Positions 11,371 through 22,215 of a stretch of DNA of 64,000 nucleotides are shown here, one piece after another. Under the pieces are notes generated by a model that was not told the origin of the DNA, searched no databases, and saw only the letters and a program-made list of their open reading frames with translations. This DNA is from Achatina immaculata (taxonomy: Eukaryota; Mollusca; Gastropoda; Stylommatophora; Achatinidae): assembly GCA_009760885.1 (NCBI GenBank), contig CM019715.1, positions 24,021,642 through 24,085,641 of the forward strand. Direction: 5' to 3'. Position 1 is the first letter of the stretch; every line of letters starts with the position of its first letter. A program made the translations under genes and the position numbers.

Positions 11371-12225
11371 ACTTAAACAAGTAAACACAGTGGACTAAAC
11401 AGTTAAACAAGTAAACACAGTGGACTAAACAGTTATACAAGTAAACAGAGCTTACTAAACAGCTAAACAAGTAAACACAATGGACTATACAGTACAGTTA
11501 AACAAGTAAACACAGTGGACTAAACAGTTAAACAAGTAAACACAGTGGACTAAACAGTTAAATAAGTAAACACAGTGGACTACACAGTTAAACAAGTAAA
11601 CACATTGGACTATACAGTTAAACAAGTAAACACAGTGGACTATACAGTTAAACAAGTAAACACAGTGGACTATACAGTTAAACAAGTAAACACAATGGAC
11701 AATACAGTTAATCAAGTAAACACAGTGGACTATACAGTTAAACAAGTAAACACAGTGGACTATACAGTTAAACAAGTAAACACAGTGGACAATACAATTA
11801 ATCAAGTAAACACAGTGGACTAAACAGTTCAACAAGTAAACACAGTGGACTATACAGTTAAACAAGTAAACACAGTGGACTATACAGTTAAACAAGTAAA
11901 CACATTGGATTATACAGTTAAACAAGTAAACACAGTGGACTAAACAGTCAAACAAGTAAAGACAGTGGACTAAACAGTCAAACAAGTAAACACATTGGAC
12001 TAAACAGTTAAACAAGTAAACACATTGGACTAAACAGTTAAACAAGTAAACACATTGGACTAAACAGTTATACAAGTAAACAGAGCTTACTAAACAGCTA
12101 AACAAGTAAACACAATGGACTATACAGTACAGTTAAACAAGTAAACACAGTGGACTATACAATAAAACAAGTAAACACAATGGGCTATACAATGAAACAA
12201 GTAAACACAGTGGACTATACACAGT
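11371..12225. repeat. 30-bp satellite array, about 28 copies
   Basis: The unit is 'acagttaaacaagtaaacac' plus 'agtggactat'. Copies vary at a few positions (taaacag/tatacag; agtgg/attgg/aatgg). Two internal 'acagtacagtta' 5-bp expansions occur at 11489 and 12127. Because the unit is a multiple of three, open frames persist for up to 206 codons on the reverse strand (10-residue repeat of the form CVYLFNCIVH). I regard that as an artefact of repeat structure. Confidence 0.95.
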
Positions 12226-13409
12226 ACAAGAATATAACAGCGATAAATGTATATAAAACTTTCTATGCTGTTATATATATTTCAGTCCTAGAGAAAAATG
12301 TCATATTTCTTTAATCTGTCCCCGTCTCTGCTCTTTCTCTTGTATTTCTTTCTTTATTTGTCGTATTTCTCTAATGTTTGCTTTTGACTGTTTGTCTGCT
12401 GAAACACTGAACTAATTTTATGATAAAAGATGAAAGGAACAATGGAAATTTACTTGTTAGTATTACTTCCTGGTTGATATATAAATAGTATTCGGCCGAA
12501 ATGAAAAGCAGCACCAGATAATTTATCTCTCCGGTAGGCTCGACTTCTGTGTCTTGTAAAATCACATCTTCTTATTGGGAGAATCACGTAAGAAAGCTGA
12601 GGAAGAAAAATCAAGTCTCAAGATGTAAGTAGTGTTCTTGCTAGTGTCATTTTATTTAATGCTGACAAATGTGATTTGAATAGAGGCAGCTGAAATAGTG
12701 ATTAATGTTTTATTAATAGTTGTTTCGGCAGACACCAAAACTTTGGAAGTGAAACACACATCAGCTTCTTGCTGTGACAGTTCAGTGATTTCACAAACGG
12801 TGATTAACGGTGTCTTTGTTGTGTTTTGACACTGTTTCTTGTAATAAATCCAGACTGGTATGTACTAGTTTAAGCAGTCATATTTTCTATGTTTTTAAAC
12901 TTAATTAATAGTCAACACTACCATATGATTATTATTATTTGTTTCACATTACTTATTCTGTATAATTTTCATTTATGTATAGACATGATTTACATTATGT
13001 AGCAATAAGTGTGTATGTATATCACATACATAAATTGAATGCTTGTGTGTTTGGTTAAAATACGCTTGTATCTAATTTAAGATCACGCAGTGAGTTACTA
13101 GGAAATGGGAATCTAAAATGAAAGTATTTATATTCTATGACATAAGAGTTCAGAATTCGTGAGCAATGTTTTAATTATTTTGTGAAATTTTGTAGACTTA
13201 ACGTAATTTATCCGGCATCTGTGTTAAATATCTGCATTTTCATTTGTTTGTTGTTGATGCCTTTCTGTTTATTGTCCGATAAATACTAACTTTGCTCAGT
13301 TTATCAAGACAATATTACACTTATAAGTGATGTAGGAAATTGTAAGGTGTTCATTTTCTACTTCATTTGTCATCATAAAACACTCAATGAAGTTTAGCCT
13401 GTGCATATC

Positions 13410-13632
13410 ATCATCATCGTCATCATCATCATCATCATCATGGCGATTTTGAGTACGTTATCATCATCATCATCACCATCTGCCATGACGGTTGTTGACT
13501 ATCATCATCATCATCATCATCATCATAATCATCATCATCATCATCATGTGCCATGACGGTTTTGAGTATAATATCATCATTATCAAGTGCTATGCCGTTT
13601 TTTACTATATCATCATCATCATCATCATTTTC
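13410..13632. repeat. (ATC/TCA)n microsatellite clusters
   Basis: Several ATC runs separated by short unique pieces containing 'gccatgacggtt'. The paralogous site at 36040-36195 has a shorter version with the same spacer words. The Asp-rich 86-codon reverse frame here is an artefact. Confidence 0.95.
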
Positions 13633-14054
13633 TGTTCTGGTGCGTTGACCTGGACATAAAGCAACAATCGTCCCAACGAAAAAGTCCAGGGTCACCATGG
13701 CCTAATAAAAAATATATAGTCTATATATTCATTGTGAATGTCTAACTGCTGTTATTGTTAAATATTTTTGTCTCAATATATTTCTGCTTATAACTGTCAA
13801 ATACTAGAGTTACTAAAGTTATGTTACACTCTTACACACACCTGGCACAACAGCAGATAAGATGAACATAAGACACACACCGAGTCTTTATTAGTTGGAA
13901 CAAGATGATGGTGATCGACCATGATGTGCACAGATGAGTGGTATGTAACATCTCTCAAAACTCAGAAAGGTATGATTAATAATTCCGGCGGCTACACTTC
14001 GTCAGCAGACGATCACCGACATACGACTTATCAATCTACTTTCTTACCTTCACT

Positions 14055-14335
14055 AAACTACACTACACGATAACACAACACAACACTACACGGTAACACA
14101 GCACAACTCTACACGATAACACAACACAACACTACACGATAACACAACACTACACGATAACACAACACAACACTACACGATAACACAACACTACACGATA
14201 ACACAACACAACACTACACGATAACACAACACTACACGGTAACACAACACAACACTACACGATAACACAACACAACACTACACGGTAACACAACACAACA
14301 CAACACTACACGATAACACAACACAACACTACACT
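14055..14335. repeat. Higher-order array of 'cactacacgataacacaaca' units
   Basis: Units of about 15 and 25 bp combine 'cactacac(g)ataacacaac' with optional 'acaac' additions. The paralogous place at 36660-36705 contains only about one and a half units ('gttacacggtaacatagcac'), so the expansion happened in this copy after duplication. Confidence 0.9.
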
Positions 14336-14765
14336 ACGTTCTCTCACGACATTTTAACCCAAACTATCTCTAAATGTCAAGATTTCTCTCTATCCACCTC
14401 AGCAGGTAAATCCCGTGAAAGATGATACAAGGTCAGACAATCTGACAAGAAGATTACTGGCAAATATGGGCCAAATTCTTTTAAACCAAACCTTTCACAA
14501 ATATCTAATGAGTTGTCTATCTTTGCCCAAAAACTGTTACAGTGCAATAAATTATAAACCTGCGTTGGAGCGTTGTCACCTTCTGCAAACTCACCTGACC
14601 TCGCACCATGTCATTATTAAAGAGTCGCTAGGTGGGGACCAGTATGGACAAAGAGAGTACAGAGCCCCTGCCTGCTAGCTGACCACACGGTCAGTTAGAA
14701 GATTATTTTTCCTCGAAGAATGTAGACATTAGAGACGATTTGCACTGAACGTGGTGGGGACACAG

Positions 14766-15189
14766 CTCAGTTCGTGTCAAGTACAATACAGAAAGGGGGC
14801 TCTGGACCACCCGCCCATCTCAGCTCGTGTCAAGTACAATACAGAAAGGGGGCTCTGGACCACCCGCCCAGCTCAACTCGTGTCAAGTACAATACAGAAA
14901 GGGGGCTCTGGACTACCCGCCCAGCTCAATTCGTGTCAAGTACAATACAGAAAGGGGGCACTGGACCACCCGCCCAGCTCAGCTCGTGCCAAGTACAATA
15001 CAGAAAGGGGTCTTTGGACCACCTGCCCAGCTCAGCTCGTGCCAAGTATAATACAAAAGCGGTGCTCTAGACCACTCGCCCAGCTCAGCTCGTGTCAAGT
15101 ACAATACAGAAAGGGGGCTCTGGACCACCCGCCCAGCTCAGCCCGTGCCAAGTACAATACAGAAAGGGGTCTTTGGACCACCCGCCCAT
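14766..15189. repeat. 53-bp tandem repeat, eight copies
   Basis: The unit begins 'ctcagctcgtgtcaagtaca' and ends 'ctctggaccacccgcccag'. Eight nearly equal copies run to 15189, followed by a partial one. 53 is not a multiple of three, so a reading frame passes through all three phases and yields long but meaningless open frames (up to 181 codons). The array lies just left of the large duplicated block. Confidence 0.95.
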
Positions 15190-15689
15190 CTCAGCTCGTG
15201 TCCTCTTTTGTAATCCTCTGTCTCCTAGTAGGTCTGTCTCTCTTTACCCTCCTCTCTTTCTCTTGCGTCATCCTATCTCTCGTGTCCTCCTCCTAATCAT
15301 TCTCTCCTCCTTTCTCATCATTTTCTTCTTTTCTGTGCTTATCTGACCTGTCTTCCTCTTCTCTTCGTCTGTGCTCCTTCTTTCAGAATCATTTTCTACT
15401 CTTCTTTGATCATTATCATCTCTGAACCTCTTGTGTCCTCTTCTTATCTTCTCATCATTATCTTCCGTAATCATCTCCTTATTATCCTCTTCTTGCTCAT
15501 CAGCCTTTTCTGTGCTCCTTACCCTCTCCGAATCCTGTCCTCTCAATCATCATCCTTTATCCTCTCCTCTGCACTCCTCTATACACTTCTCTCTGCTCGC
15601 CGCAATTCGTAAAAAAACTCAGACACCTGTGATCCAGTAACTATTTTTTAAGGCGGCATTTGATCTGAGTGTTATATGCTCATCTCGGG

Positions 15690-15965
15690 AGTCAGAATCT
15701 CTTATGTGAACTTCTTATAAATCTGCGAGCCCACACAGGTCTGCGCCAAAATGATGGCTTTTAGGCACATCCATCTGCCAATCCCGGAGGTAGTTCTCTA
15801 ACACCCAATGCGTTTGTATGAAAACGTGCTCACATGTCTTATAGTCATGCGGATCCTTCAAGCCTGATACCTCCCTCTGCACAGCAAGGAGGCCTGACAC
15901 TTCACGAACCAGCAGTTATAATGTTATTTCTGTAGCCCTTGCTTTCCTTGCTAAAGAGGCTAAAG
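15690..15965 (-). pseudogene. Polinton/Maverick DNA polymerase B, N-terminal fragment
   Basis: Reverse-strand translation contains 'LAVQREVSGLKDPHDYKTCE' and 'LRDWQMDVPKSHHFGADL'. These correspond residue by residue to the start of the longer polymerase relic in copy 2 (45525-45835). The rest of the gene (about 2.5 kb, present in copy 2) is missing here: the sequence passes straight from polymerase at 15690 to the pyrimidine tract that in copy 2 lies beyond the polymerase at 42990. Polintons are self-synthesising, virus-related DNA transposons. This is a non-functional remnant. Confidence 0.6.
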
Positions 15966-15975
15966 ATCGACGAAA

Positions 15976-16440
15976 ATGCAAAAGAAATACCAGCGAGTTG
16001 TCAGCAATGCCCACGGCGTGAGTACAGACCTTGATGTCGATGTTGGATTCGGTTTGGAGATGTCTGGAACTGCACTGACAGCAACTGTGGTGGGTCCTAT
16101 TCCTGGCATAGAGGTATCTGCACCTGGGGAAGGGGCTTTTAATGTGGAAATAATGTGTGCAGTAATTACCCACAAGTGTTCTTCTAAAGCGGCACAATAT
16201 GCAGCTGTGATGCAAGTGGCTAGAATCAGCTAAATACGAATCACCAATACGTGACCGGGAAAATGATTGATTCTAAGATTTCGGACCAAAAATTTAATCT
16301 TATTACGGACGAGATAGAACACTATCGCACCATGAGGGAAGAAATCCGAACCAAAACAAGAGAAATAGAATAAGAAACAAAAAAGAATGGTTAGAAACTG
16401 GTAGGAAGGAAGCCGTGCGGAGTTTTCTAAATAAATGACC
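15976..16440 (+). pseudogene. Small Polinton-associated frame, broken
   Basis: A forward frame (15976-16233) has a polar start, then a small-residue hydrophobic stretch ('GTALTATVVGPIPG') and 'SSKAAQYAAVMQVARIS'. After a frame change the homology continues as 'ISDQKFNLITDEIEHYRTMR' and a charged 'EEIRTKTREIE' coiled-coil-like end. Copy 2 has the same blocks at 47050-47440. It sits beside the polymerase in opposite orientation, as small Polinton genes of unknown or membrane function do. The product is unidentified; position and paralogy are the evidence. Confidence 0.4.
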
Positions 16441-16449
16441 GGTTTAAAA

Positions 16450-17235
16450 TCTCACTGAATTGTGTGTGTGTGGCAGTGAATATACTACCCATCCAGCGGC
16501 TCCACCTCCTTACTGTGTGTAAAGCTGCTGCGAATATATCATTTCTCCCGACACTAAAAATTTACCATTTCGGCTCCACATTTTAGAACCGCTAACATAA
16601 CAGCTCATAGCCTAAAACTGTCAGGAACTAGACGCGCGCACAGATTTAGTCTAAATTTAATCAGCTAAAGGTTTACTCGTCAGCCAGAAACTGAGTTCGT
16701 AAGTTCACTCACCGAGGACCGAAGTAACATGCACGACAAGTCTCTGTGGTTCTGCGAAAATCTCGTTATACAGCTGTTACAGCTGTAGTGGTATCGAGCA
16801 ATCAATATTGCTTGTTTAGTAACAATGATGATGTGCTTTTATGCTGGCGACAGGGGCGTAGACAACCCTCGTTACGTGTAAAAGGTCAGAGGGGGTGGCG
16901 AGACCATATAGCTATCCAATAATTTGGGTATCTGTTGTGGTAATATGAGTGGGGCCTTCCATTTTTCAAAAAATAGTGGATGTGCTGAAATTACTGGTGA
17001 AGGTTTTGTGGACGGATATAACAAGTGCATTCATCCCACTCCACCCTCTGGTGCTGCTGCTGCTGAGAATTCGACAACCTTACATGAGGGCTCCGCAAGG
17101 GGGGTAGAGTGGGTTCCCTGAGCAGCAGCCCATTCTATGAACATAAAACAATTCATGTAAAACAGAAATTAGGCTGGAACACTCCGCATCCCAGGGCCCT
17201 ATGGAAATGATCGAGAACTGCTATTCTGTATACTA
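16450..17235. other. Duplicated block, no gene recognised
   Basis: Pairs with 47450-48200. It contains 'caggggcgtagacaaccct' and a GCT repeat (17050-17065). A 65-codon forward frame (16924-17121) and the corresponding 91-codon frame in copy 2 (47844-48119) are poorly conserved at the protein level, so I do not call a gene. Confidence 0.45.
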
Positions 17236-17239
17236 CTCT

Positions 17240-17699
17240 CAGTGGAATCTAAACAGAAAAAAAAAAGAGAGACCAACTCTTTCGAACAACATTCACCCGG
17301 ATTCTGTGCTATCAACGCCAAACATGGGCACTCACCAGATAACATGACAGAGAAAGATAACAGCATACGAGATTAAATGCTTGTGAAAAAATTGTAGATA
17401 AGACAAAAAAGGATCACGTGCGAAATGAAATAATCTTGTAGATGGTGGGAACAATACCTGGCAAGGACCACATTGAAATTCGAGGTTCAGTATTTGATAT
17501 GCATGAACCCAGAACAATCTGCAGCAGGCACATATGCCTCGAAAACATCCAGTGCGACGACGACCAATGAAAAACAGGATAGTTGGGTTGAAAAACACAC
17601 TGAGGAAGCATAACATGACAGCAACCCAGCCCTCTCATCTTGCTCTGTACGTATGTACTGAGACGCTAATGGCATAAGCAGACTAGTAAGAAGAAGATC
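17240..17699 (+). pseudogene. LINE family J, C-terminal end with AAG tail (copy 1)
   Basis: Forward frames give degenerate pieces of a LINE C-terminal domain ('LICMNPEQ', an Arg/Lys-rich block, 'DANGISRLVRRR') and finish in 'taagaagaagat'. The paralogue at 48205-48632 carries the same blocks and the same AAG tail, so the LINE predates the block duplication. Confidence 0.5.
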
Positions 17700-19062
17700 T
17701 TCTTCGTTCGCTTCCACCACCAAGACCGCCCTGTGATCCTACTGAATTTACATCTGTGGTCCTCGATAGGTCCCGTGGTCCCCCGTGTGGTCCCCAAAAG
17801 GACGAGATCATCGAGAGGACCACAAGAGGTTCAGAGTATCGCAGAGCTTGAGCCTGTATTCTTGGTGGGTCTCTGAAGCGGGATTGCGTGACACCGTGGT
17901 TTTCGTTGCACCAGTTTAATCTAGAAGTGTTTTGAGACACCCGCGTATCACCACCGGGTGGGAGGTGGTTGTCCATCCAGTCCATGTTGGACTTTCTCAC
18001 GGGAAAACTTCAGCATGATTAGGATACGCATACATCCCCGCGTGTGAGAGGTTGTTGCCTATCTAGATTGCCTTGGACCAGTGTCTCCGACTTCAGCATT
18101 TTGTGGTCGTGGCCGCTACCCTTCATAGTTGTGACCAGGACGGAGCTTTTGTCCAGGAGGATGAATCCTCGCCACTAGTGACTTCCATCCCTGTATTGAG
18201 CCGTGTTTAGGCATATTATCCCAGTATGGGCGTGTTTAGGACCTGACCGACCTCCAGAGCAGAGTTACCGTGACATGCGTAGCCATCAAGTTTCACTCCT
18301 GGTGGAAGCCGGTTTAAGCATATTTCACCAGTATGGGTGTATTTCGGACGTGGCAGGCCTCTAGAGCAGAGGCACCGTGGTATGAGTAGCTCTCGCCGCG
18401 ATAATACTGACATACCGATTAAGCTTCACTTTATCCTTTCCATCACCTTTTCACATCGGCGCCACACAGCAACCCTAATTGCTTTTCCGCATTTTCTTCC
18501 TTGGCCGGGAGGAGCTTCACTCCACGCGCAGCGTCCGAAGAATCTCGCCAGCAGTGTCTTAACCTTAAGATGGTTCAGGCATTTCGCCCGATATGAGTGC
18601 ACTTAGGACGTGGCCGACCCCCAAAACAGAGTTGCCGTGAGATGACTACTGATTACTTCGCTTATTCCTTTCTTTCACCTTTTCCACAGTGGTGCCGCAC
18701 GGCAACCCCATTTGCACCTTTACTCACTGGCCGGGAGGAGCCCCACTCCACGCACGGCGGCTGAAGAATCTCGCCAGCAGCAACGTACATTACCTACTGT
18801 AGACCCGATACTCTGTGAGAGATGGGCCAATTTCGAGACCATCGGTCGACAAAACCGTAGTATACCGTTAGCACGAACCTGGCTGGCTAGCCGTTTATAG
18901 GCTTCGTTCGACTTCTGTATCGAAACAACTTAACTCTCGACGTCCGGGAAGGGACTGAAAGCCTTTCTCCTCACGCACGGAACTCAAGAGCGCTTTTTCG
19001 CCAAAAGAACGGTCGGCCTGCGCAATAGCAGCCCGCGCTATGCAACTCGGCGCGGCTGACTA
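17700..19062. mobile_element. GC-rich insertion of unknown type, absent from copy 2
   Basis: Copy 2 reads directly from 'aataataagaagaagatgtt' (48618) into the sequence that in copy 1 resumes at 19063 ('gtatgtttaaaacatttt'). The 1.36 kb between is inserted and flanked by 'taagaagaagat' on the left and 'taagaagagtat' on the right, an imperfect 10-12 bp target duplication. It is visibly more GC-rich than its surroundings and contains degenerate internal repeats. The first and last bases form a weak inverted match (cttcttcg.../...gactaagaag). No transposase or reverse transcriptase is visible. It could be the 5' region of a large element or a non-autonomous element. Confidence 0.65.
18205..18790. 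repeat. Degenerate ~100 to 250-bp repeats inside the GC-rich insertion
   Basis: Three rounds start with 'ttaggcatatt..cc(a)gtatggg', then 'ggac.tg.cc.acc.c.aga.cagag', then 'accgtg..atg'. Rounds two and three also share 'ctttatcctttccatcacct', a 'gccgcac.gcaacccc' block, 'ggccgggaggagc' and 'gaagaatctcgccagcag'. Round one is shorter. Confidence 0.7.
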
Positions 19063-19242
19063 AGAAGAGTATGTTTAAAACATTTTATGTATGATGTACG
19101 TTTCAGTACATTGTTTCGAAAAACATAAAAGCCACCTCAGAAACATTGCATAATTTCAGAGCCACAGTAGTTTTAGTATAATCTTCTTAGAGAAAATAAT
19201 GTTTCCTGTTCTTACGTTCTGTCTTCTATTATTGCTTCACTT

Positions 19243-19247
19243 TATTG

Positions 19248-19285
<38 letters not shown>
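19243..19285. repeat. (TA)n(CA)n microsatellite: unoccupied site of the copy 2 mariner
   Basis: In copy 2 the equivalent TA run is split by the mariner and its nested LINEs (48820-51620). Flanks match on both sides: 'cttctattattgctt' on the left, 'gtttgccagcaata' on the right. Confidence 0.85.
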
Positions 19286-19298
<13 letters not shown>

Positions 19299-19846
19299 TC
19301 TTCAGTTTCTTTCATTCAGTCAATGTTTGCCAGCAATAGCAACTGACAAAGTGACAAAAGATTCATGAATCAACTTGTGAACCACGTTTATTTATAAATC
19401 ACCTCGACGAAGCGTTCTGTTTGTTTTATTCAACAATCCTGTCTGCAGATTCAGTTTTAGTTATCCGCTAACATATTATACGACATAACAGGACCAGATG
19501 AACACTGAGAGAAGATACTGTTCTGACAATCTGTAACATTTTTGTTACGTTCTTCTCTCCTCACATCATAACTGCAAACCTCTCATTCTAGACTGTTAAC
19601 TCCCTCTGACCAAGATAAGAATAAGAATTTGACTGATCGTGTCCGAGCGTGACTGATCAAAAATGGTTGTTATTGCCAGGTGCATCTTTTTCGTTTTCTT
19701 ATATTTTTTTAAAATGTCGTTTATGTGATTTTGAAGCTTAGGTTGTTTTAAATTATGTTATCTAATGATATGAGTATAGCTGAAATATAATAATGTAAAT
19801 ATTATTTTATCACAATCTTTAAAATCTTTTACTTTTCACAGACAAC

Positions 19847-20038
19847 ATGCCAACCAGTGTTCTGATCCTAGCTATCATCTTGTCTCTGCCACTGACTGGA
19901 ATTACACAGAACTCTGCCAGCTCCAAACCTGTCTCATTGGTGATACCTAGGGAGGCAAGCTCTAGTTATATGGGGCATTTCAATTTTTACAACGAAACCT
20001 TTAAGGAGTATGTAATCATCAAATTTCACACGCTCTAG
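19847..20038 (+). CDS. Putative small secreted peptide or signal-peptide exon, copy 1
   Basis: A 63-codon frame begins with ATG just after a good splice acceptor (polypyrimidine run ending 'ttttcacag', then 'acaacATG'). Residues 1-20 form a classic signal peptide (MPTSVLILAIILSLPLTGIT). The rest is polar with one N-glycosylation site in 'NFYNETFKEY'. A stop follows at 20036, but a possible donor 'TAT|GTAATC' at 20011/20012 could instead splice it to another exon. There are no cysteines, so it is not a disulphide-rich toxin. Copy 2 lies at 52201. Between the copies 14 codons are non-synonymous and one synonymous, while the stretch from HFNF to IIKF is identical. Function unknown; the coding status is inferred from the signal peptide, acceptor and preserved frame in both copies. 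Confidence 0.6.
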   Translation: MPTSVLILAIILSLPLTGITQNSASSKPVSLVIPREASSSYMGHFNFYNETFKEYVIIKFHTL

Positions 20039-20039
20039 T

Positions 20040-20520
20040 TAAATGTACCCACGCGGTGTTGTAATCTGTGTCTTTGAATATTTGAGTGATAACTCTATGG
20101 GACCACTTACACGTTAGCGGTTATCTAACCGTTTATCACCGGTAACACGCTCAGTTTACTAATCCGGTGGTACCGGTTTCAGGTCCCAGAAGTGGGATTT
20201 TTTCCCCTGGTGCATCCCCCCTCCCCCCGCCCAGGTCCACCCAACTTCTAAAAATAGGTACCACAGAAATCTAGAGAAGTAAATACGGTCAGGCGCTTCA
20301 TGTGCTGAAGGTCTTGGAAATACGGGGCTAACACTGTATCCCCAATATGCTTTAATGGCACAGAAACGAGAATTTTACCTTCTACATTTAAGCATTCCAC
20401 ATAGACCACAAAACAGAGCACATAAGCAGAGCCGGTCGCTCACTAACGCGAACGCTGAAAATGATCACGTGATCAACATGTTCTGACTTTCGCTGAAAAT
20501 ACTCGCTTATTTACACGCAA
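20040..20520. other. Duplicated non-coding flank of the secreted-peptide frame
   Basis: Pairs with 52394-52985. It includes 'cacttacacgttagcggtta', 'gtggtaccggtttcaggtcc' and a C-rich run near 20215. No coding region is supported. Copy 2 carries an extra ~50 bp near 52482-52530. Confidence 0.5.
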
Positions 20521-20989
20521 GCACTTTAGATCTCTGAACCAGCGACGAAACTCAGTTTTCGTACACCAGACATGCACAAAGTTGAACGAGTTGTGTGAAA
20601 GACAAGAAACTGGCACGAAGAATGCGCTATATATAGTATGAGGAAAAACCACCTGGATTTTACAAGAAGCTGTACAAACATCGATGGGGTGCACAAGAAA
20701 AATGTAGGAGATATGAAACAACGAAATGTACACATGAAAGGAGGTAAACCTATCAGTTTAGATTTTACACACTTCTCAATTCTGATGGGGAGATATTCTT
20801 CCATGAACAGCCAAAAACTCTGAAATATTTTTTGGTAAATGAATACAATCATAGATAAGTAAAATGGGGGTAAAGGGAGAAGGGGTGAGAGAGAGAGAAA
20901 AACTCCGATCTCCTCAGAATGCGCAGGCCAGTCTTCATCCAGGCATTGCTTACAACACAGTTCCACACTAGAGGAAAATCAACAAACAG

Positions 20990-21765
20990 AAATATACGTG
21001 GGGCCATCTGATATTTTCCAGACTGTCAGTTTAAATAACCAAAGACTCACCATATTGGCCATTGTTAACCTTGAACTAGTTTCGTTATGGACAGATGCAC
21101 TAGTTCCAGCACCACCTTACTTTCTGTCTGGATGTCCTCAGTCTAGTCATAACAACATCTTTTCACTTTCATCTAAATTCCGGAAACAGAAAAAAGTAAC
21201 AAAGTCCACATTAGGCAAAAAAACGGAGATTAGGGGATGACAACCATATTGTTTTTGGACAAATATTTTGTGTTGAGGGCACCGTGACCGGTGTCGTCGT
21301 CATGGTGGAGTAGCCATGTTTTACATCGCCACAGGTTGGGGCGTCTCCTTTTCACGCTTTGATAAAATCGCCGCCAAACATCAAAGTAAAAGTTGGAATT
21401 CACAGTCTGGCCAGGAGGGATAAATTCTTGGTTCAAACTTCACTTGACGTCATAGAAAACTATCATCATCTCTTGACATTAATTTTCGCCAGGCTCGTCT
21501 TTTTTTGGGGGGGGGGGGGGAGATCTTGGTGACCAGGAACTTTTCTATTGGAACAAGTGTTATTTTGTTTCCTGGTCATAACCACAGACCCAGCTCTTAT
21601 CACTGGTTATGACCCTGACAAGAAAGTATCCTAGTCTTAGGTGAGTTGCTGAAGTCCAGTGCAGACATCGACATGTTGCTGTGCTTGCCAGGCCGTGAGG
21701 ATCTTGACAGAACATGCTGAAAATATTCTTCACCGGTTCTTTACTTTTAATTTGAACCACTTGAA
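20990..21765 (-). pseudogene. Mariner transposase relic (DD34D type), copy 1
   Basis: Reverse-strand frames show first 'VITSDKSWVCGYDQETK' (21560-21610), the block around the first catalytic Asp. Next come 'QEFIPPGQTVNSNFYFDVW' and 'LLHHDDDTGHGAL' (21430-21300), with the second catalytic Asp in the HHD position. Then a weak 'VDFVTFFCF' region replaces the third motif. Frames are broken and an insertion including a G-run (21507-21520) separates the first two parts. Both block copies carry it (59510-60255), so it inserted before the duplication. N-terminal helix-turn-helix sequence is not recognisable. Confidence 0.65.
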
Positions 21766-22049
21766 TATTTGGAAACTTGTACTGGCCTGGATGTAGAGAC
21801 TACAACATGTTGAATGTCGCTATCAATCTATAAACTGATATAGCTTAGTCAGAGCAGCAAATAGTATCAAGAGAAGTGAACACTGTATACTACCAGCCAC
21901 CGTGTCTTGTCTTCTGTCTCCCTTGAACTACGAGCTGGTGTTCTTTGAAACCTATGTTGTGAAGGTGTTGAGACACATCATCGTGTCAGTTTCAGTTATT
22001 TTTCTTCGGTCCAGTAGGTGCAGCTAAAGAGCAAGGGATGTGCAATGTT

Positions 22050-22215
22050 TCTTTAGCTGGCTCCACCACCATGGGGACTATGGCGATCCAAAGCCTGTTA
22101 CTCCGGGTACCAAAGGAGAGGTGGGACAGGGTCTTGGTCAGCTAATATTAGCTATATCTGACGATAGCATATCAACTATAGGTTGCTGACTGCCAAACCT
22201 ACAGCGACTTCACCC
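22050..22215 (+). repeat. Dispersed repeat Q, copy 2
   Basis: Contains 'ggggactatggcgatccaaa', 'gtgggacagggtcttggtca' and an end in 'gcgacttcacccccc'. It is shared by duplication with 60540-60695 and by dispersal with 1563-1760. Confidence 0.5.

Larger units (their letters stand above)
12370..14745. repeat. Segmental duplication 2, copy 1
   Basis: Aligns in the same orientation with 35020-37130. Shared landmarks, in order, include 'aatgaaaagcagcaccagat', 'tcgacttctg', 'ggcagctgaaatagtgatta', the TCA microsatellite, 'gttgacctgga', 'cagatgagtggtatgtaa', and 'tcagttagaagatt'. I find no convincing coding region in either copy. Acceptor-like and donor-like sites exist, but frames are not conserved between copies, so it may be non-coding or untranslated sequence. 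Arrays inside copy 1 are listed separately. Confidence 0.85.

Noticed and set aside
11485..12105. 206-codon reverse-strand open frame with a Tyr/Cys/Asn decapeptide repeat
   Set aside because: It lies entirely within a 30-bp satellite; openness follows from a stop-free unit divisible by three, and the flanks lack start or splice context.
12600..13000. Possible duplicated gene in segmental duplication 2
   Set aside because: Acceptor- and donor-like sites exist, but no frame is conserved between 12370-14745 and 35020-37130.
13438..13698. Asp-rich reverse frame
   Set aside because: Product of the ATC/GAT microsatellite.
14766..15189. Regular direct repeats resembling a CRISPR array
   Set aside because: The repeats are contiguous without unique spacers, there is no cas gene, and the DNA is eukaryotic.
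14751..15296. 181-codon and overlapping forward frames rich in Pro/Arg/Gln
   Set aside because: Translation of a 53-bp array cycling through all frames; the frames overlap each other and are not separate genes.
20526..20966. 146-codon reverse open frame with hydrophobic segments
   Set aside because: Not preserved in the paralogous sequence at 58970-59420, which has stops and shifts; probably chance.
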